Shown here: piece after piece, positions 44,259 through 53,166 of the stretch
Layout of the letters: each line of letters begins with the position of its first letter
Numbering within the stretch: the stretch's first letter is position 1
From: Spirosoma sordidisoli
Lineage (GTDB): Bacteria; Bacteroidota; Bacteroidia; Cytophagales; Spirosomataceae
DNA length: 64,000 nucleotides
Direction of reading: 5' to 3'
Assembly (NCBI RefSeq): GCF_004138325.1
Contig: NZ_SBLB01000003.1
Location: 124,001 to 188,000 of the forward strand
Program-made: the position numbers and the translations under genes
The notes under the pieces: model-generated
Seen by the model: only the letters and a program-made list of their open reading frames with translations
What the model was told of the DNA's origin: nothing
Databases searched by the model: none

Positions 44259-45503
44259 ATGAAACTCCCTAACTTGACTACGCGTATCTTTCTGGGCATG
44301 GTGCTCGGTATCCTGATTGGTTACTTGTTTCCGGCAACTGACTCAGGATTTTCGGGAACGGACCTGAATATACTTTCCAAAATTTTTCTTCGGCTGATTA
44401 AGATGATCATCGGGCCGCTGGTATTTGCCACCCTGGTCGTGGGTATCGCTAAACTGGGCGACTTTGGCACCGTTGGTCGGATCGGACTCAAGACGCTGGC
44501 TTACTTTTATTTCGCCACCATACTGTCGCTGGTTGTTGGGCTGCTGGTGGTAAACATCCTGAAACCAGGCGAGGTAATGAGCCTGCCCCTGCCTCCCAAG
44601 GGAACCGATACGGGGGTTGAAGTGCCTAAGATGACTTTTGAGAACTTCATTACCCACATTGTACCAACGAGCTTTATCGATGCCATGGCCACCAACGAAA
44701 TACTACAGATCGTGGTCTTCAGTATTTTCTTCGGTATTGCGGTCGGGTCCATTGGAGCCCAGGGAAAAATCGTGATCAAAGCCCTCGACGCTTTGTCGCA
44801 TGTCATGTTTAAAGTGACAGGGTATGTGATGTCGTTTGCACCGTTTGGGGTGCTGGGTGCCATTGCGGCCGTAGTAGCGCAGCAGGGGCTCGGTATACTG
44901 GCGGGCTATGCCTACCTGATCCTTTGCTTCTTTGGCGGGCTGCTCTTCTTCGTTTTTGTCGTTCTGTGGGTAATCTGTCTGGTCGTGCGGATTCCCTATC
45001 TGGCGCTGCTGGCCGAAATCAAGAATGCGATCATCCTGTCGTTCAGTACGGCCAGTTCGGAGGCTTCGTTTCCGCAAACCATTGAGGCTCTACGGCGATT
45101 TGGCTGCTCAGAACGAATCATCTCGTTCGTACTGCCCCTGGGATATTCGTTCAACCTCGACGGGTCAATGCTCTACATGACCTTCGCAACGGCTTTTATT
45201 GCCCAGGCCTACGGCGTACCGCTAAGCATTGAACAGCAGATTACGATGATGCTGACGCTGATGATCACGTCTAAGGGAATTGCCGGGGTACCGCGGGCGT
45301 CGCTGGTCGTTATTGCGGGCACCATGTCCCTGTTCAATTTACCCATCGAAGGGCTGGCTCTGTTGTTGGGTATCGACCAGGTTCTGGATATGGGGCGCAG
45401 CGCCACGAGCGTGGCCGGCAACGCGGTAGCCACCTGTGTAGTCTCTAAATGGGAAGGCGAATTCCGCACTCATCCTATTGATTCTGAAGAGATTACCGCT
45501 TAG
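44259..45503 (+). CDS. Dicarboxylate/amino acid:cation symporter (DAACS family)
   Basis: A 414-aa inner-membrane transporter of the GltP/DctA family that imports glutamate, aspartate or C4-dicarboxylates with Na+ or H+. Eight membrane helices are predicted. The HP1 hairpin has the serine-rich SFSTASSEASFPQT, the seventh helix has FNLDGSMLYMTF (NxDGT in the archetype), and HP2 has SKGIAGVPRAS. The NCVVSKWE-type tail motif appears as ATCVVSKWEG. Residues that would separate glutamate from dicarboxylate carriers are not clear, so I leave the substrate open. Confidence 0.92.
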   Translation: MKLPNLTTRIFLGMVLGILIGYLFPATDSGFSGTDLNILSKIFLRLIKMIIGPLVFATLVVGIAKLGDFGTVGRIGLKTLAYFYFATILSLVVGLLVVNILKPGEVMSLPLPPKGTDTGVEVPKMTFENFITHIVPTSFIDAMATNEILQIVVFSIFFGIAVGSIGAQGKIVIKALDALSHVMFKVTGYVMSFAPFGVLGAIAAVVAQQGLGILAGYAYLILCFFGGLLFFVFVVLWVICLVVRIPYLALLAEIKNAIILSFSTASSEASFPQTIEALRRFGCSERIISFVLPLGYSFNLDGSMLYMTFATAFIAQAYGVPLSIEQQITMMLTLMITSKGIAGVPRASLVVIAGTMSLFNLPIEGLALLLGIDQVLDMGRSATSVAGNAVATCVVSKWEGEFRTHPIDSEEITA

Positions 45504-45605
45504 TAAAGATTGCGCCCGTAGCTGAACAGAAATGCAGAACGTTGCCGGGGATTTTGTAGGTTAGATGGGAATATTAAAAAACCGTTTTACCTAAACCCGT
45601 ATACT

Positions 45606-46025
45606 GTGGAATCGTCCTTCACCTCGCTCAGCACCCAGGTCAAAGCCAGTGCCGGTGTGCGTTTTATTGCGTATCTTATCGATGTCGTCGTGGCTTACGT
45701 GCCGCTATTGATTCTGGGCGTCATTAGCTACAGGCTTTCCTTCATCGGAATGATTTTCGCTCTTGTTTACTTTCTCGTTAAAGATGCGCTGCCCGAAGTG
45801 GGCGGTTTCCTGGGCGGACAAAGCATCGGAAAAAAGCTGATGGGTATCAAAGCGGTCCGGGAAGATACCGGCGCCGGTCTGCTGGGCGATTACGGCACGG
45901 CCATCACCCGGCAGGTGTCGCTCATGATCCCGGTTTTTAACATCATTGACGCCCTGATGGTATTAAGCGATGAGAAAAAACGCTTTGGCGACAAATGGGC
46001 CAAAACGATTGTTGTCAAGGCCTGA
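45606..46025 (+). CDS. RDD-family membrane protein
   Basis: A 139-aa protein with the RDD motif pattern (AGVRFIAYLIDVVV, then SIGKKLMGIKAV and DKWAKTIV) and about three membrane helices. The start is a GTG at 45606; no in-frame ATG lies upstream. RDD proteins are a varied group, some linked to Na+/H+ exchange or to protease complexes; the role here is unknown. It ends at a strong terminator, so it is a single-gene unit. Confidence 0.8.
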   Translation: MESSFTSLSTQVKASAGVRFIAYLIDVVVAYVPLLILGVISYRLSFIGMIFALVYFLVKDALPEVGGFLGGQSIGKKLMGIKAVREDTGAGLLGDYGTAITRQVSLMIPVFNIIDALMVLSDEKKRFGDKWAKTIVVKA

Positions 46026-46042
46026 CCGGTTGTTTTCATCAC

Positions 46043-46079
46043 AAAAACCACAGTCCCGACCGGGGGCTGTGGTTTTTTT
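46043..46079 (+). terminator. Terminator after the RDD gene
   Basis: An 11-bp stem (AAAAACCACAG at 46043-46053 with 46067-46077) followed by T residues, 18 bp after the stop codon. Additional CCC/GGG pairs lie inside the loop. Confidence 0.8.
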
Positions 46080-46190
46080 ATACCGTCTATATACCGCAAT
46101 GGCAGTTCATCCGTAAATTGGTTGTTGATTCAGTGCAGGCCCTGTTCATTTGTCTGTTCATTAGACAACCTAAACGATATACCAAACTCT

Positions 46191-47102
46191 GTGAATATTC
46201 TCGAAACCCACCACATCGTCAAACAGTATGCCGAGCATCGGGCACTGGACGATGTCAGCCTCCATGTACCCAAAGGCAGTATTTTTGGGCTGCTTGGGCC
46301 CAATGGCGCCGGTAAAACCTCGCTAATCCGTATTATTAATCAGATCACCGCTCCCGATTCGGGGGAGGTCATCCTGGATGGTGAGCGGCTCAAGCCGGAT
46401 CATATCAAGCGTATTGGCTACCTGCCCGAAGAACGCGGCCTTTATAAAAAAATGAAGGTTGGTGAACAATTGCTTTACCTGGCTCAACTGAAAGGGCTGA
46501 CCGAGAAAGAAGCCATGGAAAAGCTCAAAATCTGGTTTGTGAAGTTCGATATCAAGACCTGGTGGACCAAGCAGGTAGAAGATTTGTCGAAGGGTATGCA
46601 GCAGAAGGTGCAGTTCGTGGCCACGGTCATGCACGAACCCGATCTGATCATACTCGACGAGCCGTTTTCCGGCTTTGACCCCATCAACGCCAATCTGATC
46701 AAGGATGAAATTCTCGAACTACGCGACAGAGGGAAGACCATCATCTTCTCGACCCACCGCATGGAATCGGTTGAAGAACTCTGTGATCACATCGCGCTCA
46801 TAAACCGATCTCACAAAGTGCTCGATGGACCTAAACGAGCCATCAAAGAGCAGTTTAAAACCCATACCTACCATGTCGAGTACCAGGGAACGCTTGACGA
46901 CCTGCCGCCTGCCTTCGAAGTACTGACCACCACCGCTACCGACGATAACTTTCAGCGAACGGATATCCGGATTCCGCCCGACGCTGCCGTCAACGAACTG
47001 ATCCGTCACCTGCTCGATCGAGTGGCGGTTCGGTCATTTGGCGAGAATATTCCCAGCATGAACGATATCTTCATCCAGGCCGTCGGCGAAACCAACGATT
47101 AA
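46191..47102 (+). CDS. ABC transporter ATP-binding protein (NatA-like)
   Basis: A 303-aa ATPase. I choose the GTG at 46191 because the ABC domain begins directly after it (VNILETHHIVKQYAEHRALDDV); a TTG reading 23 codons longer adds unlikely sequence. Walker A is GPNGAGKT (36-43), the signature is LSKGMQQKVQ, and Walker B is LIILDEPFSGFDP, with the switch His in STHRMES. A C-terminal domain follows. The permease gene is adjacent and in the same orientation. Together they resemble Na+ exporters of the NatAB type. Confidence 0.9.
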   Translation: MNILETHHIVKQYAEHRALDDVSLHVPKGSIFGLLGPNGAGKTSLIRIINQITAPDSGEVILDGERLKPDHIKRIGYLPEERGLYKKMKVGEQLLYLAQLKGLTEKEAMEKLKIWFVKFDIKTWWTKQVEDLSKGMQQKVQFVATVMHEPDLIILDEPFSGFDPINANLIKDEILELRDRGKTIIFSTHRMESVEELCDHIALINRSHKVLDGPKRAIKEQFKTHTYHVEYQGTLDDLPPAFEVLTTTATDDNFQRTDIRIPPDAAVNELIRHLLDRVAVRSFGENIPSMNDIFIQAVGETND

Positions 47103-47158
47103 TGCCGGCCTGTGCTGCCGGATCGTGTACCGTCAAAGCCTATTCACTTATCAAGTCC

Positions 47159-48490
47159 ATGCATACAATTTTCCTGATTATCAAACGCGAATACCTGGTC
47201 AGGGTGCGTAAACGGTCGTTCGTGATCATGACCATCCTGGGGCCATTGCTGATCTTCGCCTTCTATGCTATCATCGGCTGGGCGGCCGTAAGCTCCATCG
47301 ACCAGAAAAAAGTCGCCGTCGTCGACGAAAGCGGCCGGTTCACCAACCAGTTCAAAAATGATGAAGAAACGACCTACTCCTACGAAAAACAACCGTTGAG
47401 CGTCGCCAAGAAATCGTTTGTCAAGCAAGGGTACGATGCGCTGGTGTTTATTCCGAAAGATGTCATCGAGAGGCCCAAAACCGTGCAGATTTTTGCCCAG
47501 AAGAGCGTCAGTCTTGATTTGCAGAACAATATCGAACGCGCTATTGGCAAGGAGATCGAAACCATCAAACTAAGCGAAGCCGGCATTACCCAGAAGGTAA
47601 TCGAAGACGCTAAAGTCAACGTCGATGCGCAGACGATCAACCTGAGCGATGCGGGTGAGAAGAACAGCAACGCCATTGCCACCACCATTATCGGGTATTT
47701 CTGCGCTTTCCTGATTTATATTTCGGTATTTATCTACGGCACTCAGGTTATGCGGGGCGTCATGGAAGAAAAAACCAACCGGATCGTTGAGGTGATTATC
47801 TCGTCCGTAAAGCCTTTTCAGCTGATGCTGGGGAAAATCATCGGCGTGGCTCTGGTTGGTCTGACCCAGTTCCTGCTCTGGATCACCCTCACCATTGGCC
47901 TCTTTACCATTGGCGGTACCATCATGGGCGACAAGGTGGACCGGGGGCGGCAGGCTATGCAAACATCCGGAGCCGCCGGGGCCATGGCTCAGGGACCGGC
48001 TTCGGCTGAGGTGAAAAAGACGCAGGAGAGTGCCGTTGCCAGCGTGATGCGTGCCATCGATACGCTCAATATTCCCTTGATCGTAGCCTGTTTTCTGTTC
48101 TATTTCCTGGGTGGTTACCTCATTTACAGTGCCTTGTTTGGAGCCATTGGCGCGGCAGTCGACAACGAGACAGAAACGCAGCAGTTTATGTTTCCGATTA
48201 CCCTGCCCATCATTGGCGCCATTGCAGTAGCCCAGTTCGTGATTCGGGATCCTGATGGGCCGCTGGCCTTCTGGACGTCGATCTTCCCGCTGACCTCGCC
48301 CGTGGTCATGATGGTACGGGTACCGTTTGGGGTGCCGGGCTGGGAGCTGGCCCTGTCTATGGTGTTGCTGATCCTGGGCTTTATGGGTACCACCTGGCTG
48401 GCTGCCCGCATCTACCGGGTGGGTATTCTGATGTACGGCAAAAAAGTGTCGTACAAAGAACTGTCGAAATGGGTGTTTTATAAGGGCTAA
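47159..48490 (+). CDS. ABC-2 type permease (NatB-like)
   Basis: A 443-aa membrane protein of the ABC-2 family (COG1668-like). The first helix starts near MHTIFLIIKREYLVRVRKRS; a large extracytoplasmic loop (about 50-175) follows, then five or six helices. I use the ATG at 47159; an ATG at 47102 adds 19 residues without family support. Partnered with the preceding ATPase, it may export Na+ or other compounds. The gene ends before a shared terminator. Confidence 0.88.
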   Translation: MHTIFLIIKREYLVRVRKRSFVIMTILGPLLIFAFYAIIGWAAVSSIDQKKVAVVDESGRFTNQFKNDEETTYSYEKQPLSVAKKSFVKQGYDALVFIPKDVIERPKTVQIFAQKSVSLDLQNNIERAIGKEIETIKLSEAGITQKVIEDAKVNVDAQTINLSDAGEKNSNAIATTIIGYFCAFLIYISVFIYGTQVMRGVMEEKTNRIVEVIISSVKPFQLMLGKIIGVALVGLTQFLLWITLTIGLFTIGGTIMGDKVDRGRQAMQTSGAAGAMAQGPASAEVKKTQESAVASVMRAIDTLNIPLIVACFLFYFLGGYLIYSALFGAIGAAVDNETETQQFMFPITLPIIGAIAVAQFVIRDPDGPLAFWTSIFPLTSPVVMMVRVPFGVPGWELALSMVLLILGFMGTTWLAARIYRVGILMYGKKVSYKELSKWVFYKG

Positions 48491-48505
48491 ACCCCATAGA
48501 ACAGA

Positions 48506-48551
48506 AGAAGCCCGCTGATCACAGGTTACAACTTGTGGTCAGCGGGCTTCT
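48506..48551. terminator. Bidirectional terminator, permease / peptidase-like gene
   Basis: A 21-bp stem with two mismatches (48506-48526 with 48531-48551, core AGAAGCCCGCTGA) and a four-base loop, flanked by T-rich sequence on the right. It lies between convergent genes. Confidence 0.8.
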
Positions 48552-48570
48552 TTCATTCAAGGAAACCGTG

Positions 48571-51519
48571 TTAGAAGCCGATGTCAACCACCAGGGGCTG
48601 AACGAGCCATTGACCGGTAGTCAGGTTGTAAACGCCACGGGCACCTACCTCAAAAGGAGTGCGCAGGCGCAGGGCGTTTACGATGAACGATACGTCGACG
48701 CCCGCGGTCTGGTATTGATTGGTTCGGGTCTGATATCCGCGCAACTGCCCCGTGGCCGTTCGAACCTCAAGTCGGCTTTGTCCCTGGGCGGCATCCATAA
48801 AACCGGCAGCTTTGATCCGCTGTACATACAGCCACCGCCCCAGCGACCAGTGCGTATCGGCAATCGGCAACCGGTATTCAGCGCTCCCGGCCAGGATCTG
48901 ATCATCGCTGACGTAGGCCTGACCGCGTGGGTAAAATACAACCGGCGCAAACCGGTACGTACCCCGCGACTGTTGCTGGAAACCGCCCCGCAGCCGTAAC
49001 GAATGGTGTTTACCAAGACCCGGCACGAACAAATTTCCCTGAACGCCCCATTGCTCGGCCTGTAGTCGACCCCCGAAGGGCGTGTGTCGGTAAGTGGCCG
49101 AAAGCGTCTGTCCCCAGCGCGGAGCCACGTCGCGCTTACTTTGCCGCAACAACCGACTATAGCTCACCGCGTAGCTGAGCGCATTCAGGGAACCCGCTCC
49201 GCCTACCTCGGTAATACTGCGGAAGGGAAGGTCATAATCAGTAACGGCCAGGTAGTTATAATAGGCAGACATCGACGCGGCCTGGCTGTATTTCGACTGG
49301 GTGAACTGGAGGGGAAGCCGAAACCCGGCCGTGAGCTGGTTATACTGCCACCGATCCGAGCGCAGACTGTCGACCGGAGCGGCCCTGTCAATGTACAGTG
49401 AGGTGTTGCGGTTACCGCGCTGAAAGCTGACATCGATGATCGGGTAGAGTCCCTGGTAGCTAAGCAGCGCATACGCATTGCCGACGCGTTCTGCCTGGTT
49501 ATAGGTATAGCCAACGCTAACCTGGGTGGTGCTGAGCAGATCCTGCGAGCTTAACCCTACATTGAGCGCCTGGCCGGTGCTGCTCACGATCGGCCCCCAG
49601 TTGTAGACGTTGAGCGCATGGGCCAGCCGCCGGAAGCGCGTGGGCGTATAAACCTGGGTGGGGGCCAGTGAGTCGTTGAGAATCTGCCGCCCCAGGACGG
49701 CACCCGGTTCGAGCTGGGGCAGGGCACCAAAATACCGTACCAGCTCGGCCGGATTGCCAGCCGGGGCAGAAGCCGACAGCGCAGTCCAGCGGGAAGGAGC
49801 CAGGGGCATGTCAACAATCCGGTAGCCATCGGCCGTAAATTCTTCGACGGCTAGTTTACCCCCCGAAGGAGACACAGCCGCGTGGTAAGCCGCCAGAGGC
49901 CGGGACGTAACCTGGAAAACCTGCTTCGTCTTGGTGTTGACGGCATACACGTTGTCGATTCCCGAACGGGGCGAGTTATAGAAAACATAGTCGGACCACG
50001 GCTGCGGATGGCTAATGTTTTCCCGGGCAGCCGGTAGTAAGTCGGTACTGAGTCCCGTTCGGGTATCAACAGCCTGTAACGTCTTATAGCCGTTTTTCAG
50101 TTTTACCGTCACGATGGTTTGGTTATCGGCAGCCCAGCGTGGGTGCAGGTAGAAAGCATCGTCGGGGTTGGGGAGGGTAGCCAGCTGCCGTCCGGTCTGC
50201 GCGTCGAGCACATGCAGGCGGGTTTTATAGGTGTCCGTATTCTCAACCACGATGAGTTTCTGGTTATCGGGCGATAAGGCAACGGCGGTGTAGCGGGTGC
50301 GGTGGGTCAGGCGGGTGAGCTGGCGGGAAGCCAGGTCGAGGAGCCGGATGTTTGAATAAACGCGCTGGCCCCAGCGCGGATCATAGCCGTATTCGATCCA
50401 GCAGACCCGCTGGGCCGTAGCCGACAGCATGGCCGGATCGTTCGGGAAGCCCTGTACATGAACGAGCTGTTCAGATCCGTTATTGCTGAGCAGAACCAGC
50501 CGGGGCGTATCGCCCAGGCCGCTTTTGACGGCAATAACCGATGAGTCAGTAATGAACTGCGGATACCGGTAGCTGGTAAAAACGGGTCGATCCTGCCCCG
50601 CTTTTTCTGGTGGCGCGATGGCGTAGGGCGAAACGGGGGAGAGGGTCAGGTTTTTCTGCTGCGTGCGCCAGGTTTCGGTCAGGTCGTCCATCGTTTTCCT
50701 GTACAGATCATCCACACGCAAACCGGTCTGATCTTTAACACTGGCCGAAAATGCAAAGGGCCAGGGTACGCGCCGGTAGTTACGGTTCAGGATGTCGCTC
50801 CAGGCCTCGGGGCCTTTGGCCCGTTTGAGGTAGGTCGTCATGAAATAACCCAGCACATAATGGTTCGGCACGTTATCCCGGAACGAGCCACTCACGGCCT
50901 TGGCGTAGGGAAACTGTCGTCCGGCCAGCAGGTTAGCGCGCATACCCAGGTCGAAGTTGGGAATCCGACCCCGACCGCCAGTACTCAGCAGCGTTTCGGT
51001 ACTGACAGCGTCGCCCTCGGCAAACCAGTCCGGAACGGTCAGATAAGCACTCGTCAGTCCCGCATTGCCAAACAGGGCAAACAGCACTCGTCCATAGTGT
51101 TGAAGAGCTTTTTCGGCCTGAACAACGTGCCTGTATTCATGCACGGCCAGCAGGTCGAGCCAGTCGAAAGTACCCAGCAGCCCCGGGTCCTGGGGCGGAG
51201 AGGCAAAGAATTCGGACCGCCTGGGCAGCAGCGTTACGAACCCGTTGCTGACAGTCGTTTGGTTTTGCAGCAGCACCGACACCCGCCGGGGCCGCCGGTT
51301 CAGTGACGCGCTGACCGGTTCATATAACTGCTCGAGCCGCTGCGCCGTGCGTTGGGCGGTGGTGTCGAACCCGGCGGGATATAATACCCGGAAATGCGGT
51401 GTGGAGAGTCGATACCAGCGTAGCGAAGTCGGGTTCTGGTCAAGGATCGGCAGCGTTTGGGAAACGGCCGGAAAACAGAATAGCAGGCTAAGCCCTGCGA
51501 GCAGACGAAGTCGTACCAT
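48571..51519 (-). CDS. Putative zinc metallopeptidase with beta-propeller and C-terminal barrel
   Basis: A 982-aa secreted protein. A signal peptide (1-20, ending FPAVSQ) is followed by a gluzincin-type site: HEYRH at 127-131 and WFAEGDA with Glu168 as third zinc ligand, as in peptidase MA-like proteins. Residues about 290-610 are TolB/WD-type propeller blades (for example RYTAVALSPDNQKLIVVENTD). The last 350 residues are rich in alternating aromatic beta strands and end VQPLVVDIGF, with a terminal Phe as in outer-membrane barrels. Such proteins are often annotated as TolB-like. A surface-exposed peptidase anchored by a barrel is an inference from the domains. Confidence 0.75.
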   Translation of the reverse strand: MVRLRLLAGLSLLFCFPAVSQTLPILDQNPTSLRWYRLSTPHFRVLYPAGFDTTAQRTAQRLEQLYEPVSASLNRRPRRVSVLLQNQTTVSNGFVTLLPRRSEFFASPPQDPGLLGTFDWLDLLAVHEYRHVVQAEKALQHYGRVLFALFGNAGLTSAYLTVPDWFAEGDAVSTETLLSTGGRGRIPNFDLGMRANLLAGRQFPYAKAVSGSFRDNVPNHYVLGYFMTTYLKRAKGPEAWSDILNRNYRRVPWPFAFSASVKDQTGLRVDDLYRKTMDDLTETWRTQQKNLTLSPVSPYAIAPPEKAGQDRPVFTSYRYPQFITDSSVIAVKSGLGDTPRLVLLSNNGSEQLVHVQGFPNDPAMLSATAQRVCWIEYGYDPRWGQRVYSNIRLLDLASRQLTRLTHRTRYTAVALSPDNQKLIVVENTDTYKTRLHVLDAQTGRQLATLPNPDDAFYLHPRWAADNQTIVTVKLKNGYKTLQAVDTRTGLSTDLLPAARENISHPQPWSDYVFYNSPRSGIDNVYAVNTKTKQVFQVTSRPLAAYHAAVSPSGGKLAVEEFTADGYRIVDMPLAPSRWTALSASAPAGNPAELVRYFGALPQLEPGAVLGRQILNDSLAPTQVYTPTRFRRLAHALNVYNWGPIVSSTGQALNVGLSSQDLLSTTQVSVGYTYNQAERVGNAYALLSYQGLYPIIDVSFQRGNRNTSLYIDRAAPVDSLRSDRWQYNQLTAGFRLPLQFTQSKYSQAASMSAYYNYLAVTDYDLPFRSITEVGGAGSLNALSYAVSYSRLLRQSKRDVAPRWGQTLSATYRHTPFGGRLQAEQWGVQGNLFVPGLGKHHSLRLRGGFQQQSRGTYRFAPVVFYPRGQAYVSDDQILAGSAEYRLPIADTHWSLGRWLYVQRIKAAGFMDAAQGQSRLEVRTATGQLRGYQTRTNQYQTAGVDVSFIVNALRLRTPFEVGARGVYNLTTGQWLVQPLVVDIGF

Positions 51520-51603
51520 AGAATGTCAATGATACGAAGTTTTTGGCTAAACAAAACGCCCCTTACATGACGTGCTGAGCGGTTTGTTTAACCAAATGGG
51601 TGT

Positions 51604-53034
51604 TTAAGAGAATTTCACCGCCCAGTTAATGAGTTTCTTCACCCGGTCGGTATAGGGCGGAAATATGAATTTCATGGTGCCGAAGTCGCGCTGCATAACC
51701 CCCCGCTGATTCGAGAATTCCTGAAAACTGAAGAACCCGTTCGATTTACCCAGCCCGCTATTGTTGACCCCGCCAAACGGCAACTCGACATTCCCGAACT
51801 GAAGGAGTGTATCGTTAACGACGGTGTCGCCGGCCGAGGTGCGGTCCAGAATGTATTGGGTATGTTCGCGGTTACGGCTGTGGATGTACAGAGCCAGGGG
51901 TTTATCCCGCTGGTTAACCCGGCTTAGGGCCTCATCGAGGGTGCGGTACGTCACGACCGGCAGCACGGGACCAAAAATTTCTTCCTGCATAATCCGCATA
52001 CCATCCGTAACCTGCTCAAGTACAGTTGGCTCAATGAAGTTCTCGGCTTCGTTCATCCGGCCGCCTATGCTGACGGTAGCTCCCTGCTGAACAGCCTCGT
52101 CGACCAGCGACCGGATTCGCTGAAAATGCTGCTGATTAACGATGCGGGCGTAGCTGGCCGAAGCTTCGACGGGCTGACCGTCTGGACTGTACATGCGTTT
52201 CAGACAGTCGCGCATGGCTTCCAGAAAGGGTTCGCGGATCGACTCGTGCACCAGTACATAGTCGGGAGCGATGCAGGTCTGGCCGTTGTTCAGGCATTTG
52301 CCCCAGGTTAGCTGCTCGGCCGCCTGCCGGATATTGGCTGAGTCATCGACAATAGCGGGCGACTTGCCGCCCAGTTCAAGCGTTACCGACGCGAGGTGCC
52401 TGGCCGCAGCCGTCATTACGATCCGTCCTACTGCCGGACTGCCGGTAAAAAAGATATGGTTGAAAGGCAGGTCGAGCAGCGCCTTCGACACGTCGGCATC
52501 CCCTTCGAATACGGCTACTTCATCAATCGGAAATAACTCCCGAACCATGCGGCTGATCAACGCTGCTGTATGGGGCGTCATTTCGGAAGGCTTCAGCATA
52601 CATACGTTCCCCGCGGCAATGGCCGAAACCAGCGGTTTGGCAATCAGCGCGAACGGATAGTTCCAGGGCGCTATGATCAGCACGTTCCCCTTGGGTTCGT
52701 GACGGATATGACTTTTAGTCCCGATCAGACTGAGGGGCGTGGGAAGCCGCTGGGGACGCATCCACCGGTTCAGGTTTTTAACGATGTGCTTGATTTCCGC
52801 ATTGACCGACATCAGCTCCCCCAGCGCTACCTCCGCGCTGGGCTTCCGGAAATCGTTGTACATCGCCGTTTCGAGCTCCGACTGATGGCTCAGCATCCAG
52901 TCCTGGACCCGTTTGATCCGTTCGATCCGCTCCTGGGAGGTGGTCAGAGCCATCTTGGGCGCAAACCGGCGTTGCCGGTCAAAAATCGATGTTATCTCAT
53001 CTCGCAGGTCAGTGGTGGCTTGTAACGGTTGCAT
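51604..53034 (-). CDS. Aldehyde dehydrogenase (class 3-like)
   Basis: A 476-aa NAD(P)+-dependent aldehyde dehydrogenase. The catalytic Cys is in NNGQTCIAPDYV, the general base Glu in LELGGKSPAIV, and the cofactor motif FTGSPAVGR is present. The C-terminal part is hydrophobic and basic (RVKKLINWAVKF), as in membrane-associated fatty aldehyde dehydrogenases. Its start is the ATG at 53034, divergent from the XRE regulator with 132 bp between them. Likely roles are oxidation of fatty or aromatic aldehydes. Confidence 0.93.
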   Translation of the reverse strand: MQPLQATTDLRDEITSIFDRQRRFAPKMALTTSQERIERIKRVQDWMLSHQSELETAMYNDFRKPSAEVALGELMSVNAEIKHIVKNLNRWMRPQRLPTPLSLIGTKSHIRHEPKGNVLIIAPWNYPFALIAKPLVSAIAAGNVCMLKPSEMTPHTAALISRMVRELFPIDEVAVFEGDADVSKALLDLPFNHIFFTGSPAVGRIVMTAAARHLASVTLELGGKSPAIVDDSANIRQAAEQLTWGKCLNNGQTCIAPDYVLVHESIREPFLEAMRDCLKRMYSPDGQPVEASASYARIVNQQHFQRIRSLVDEAVQQGATVSIGGRMNEAENFIEPTVLEQVTDGMRIMQEEIFGPVLPVVTYRTLDEALSRVNQRDKPLALYIHSRNREHTQYILDRTSAGDTVVNDTLLQFGNVELPFGGVNNSGLGKSNGFFSFQEFSNQRGVMQRDFGTMKFIFPPYTDRVKKLINWAVKFS

Positions 53035-53136
53035 AGGCAGGTTAAGTCGTGTTGATTAGATTCAAATGGATAGGGTAAAAGTACAAAAAATCCCGGCAAT
53101 CCACTGGCTTTAGTATTTCAAACCGGAATCGTATAT

Positions 53137-53153
53137 CTTAGCAACACCTTAGT
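53137..53153. promoter_or_regulatory. CTTAG direct repeat before the XRE gene
   Basis: CTTAGC at 53137 and CTTAGT at 53148 are 11 bp apart and end 13 bp before the XRE start codon. They resemble the larger CTTAGA arrays but are only two short copies. Being so close to the start they would suit a repressor site. This could be chance. Confidence 0.25.
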
Positions 53154-53166
53154 AAACCCGAACCGA

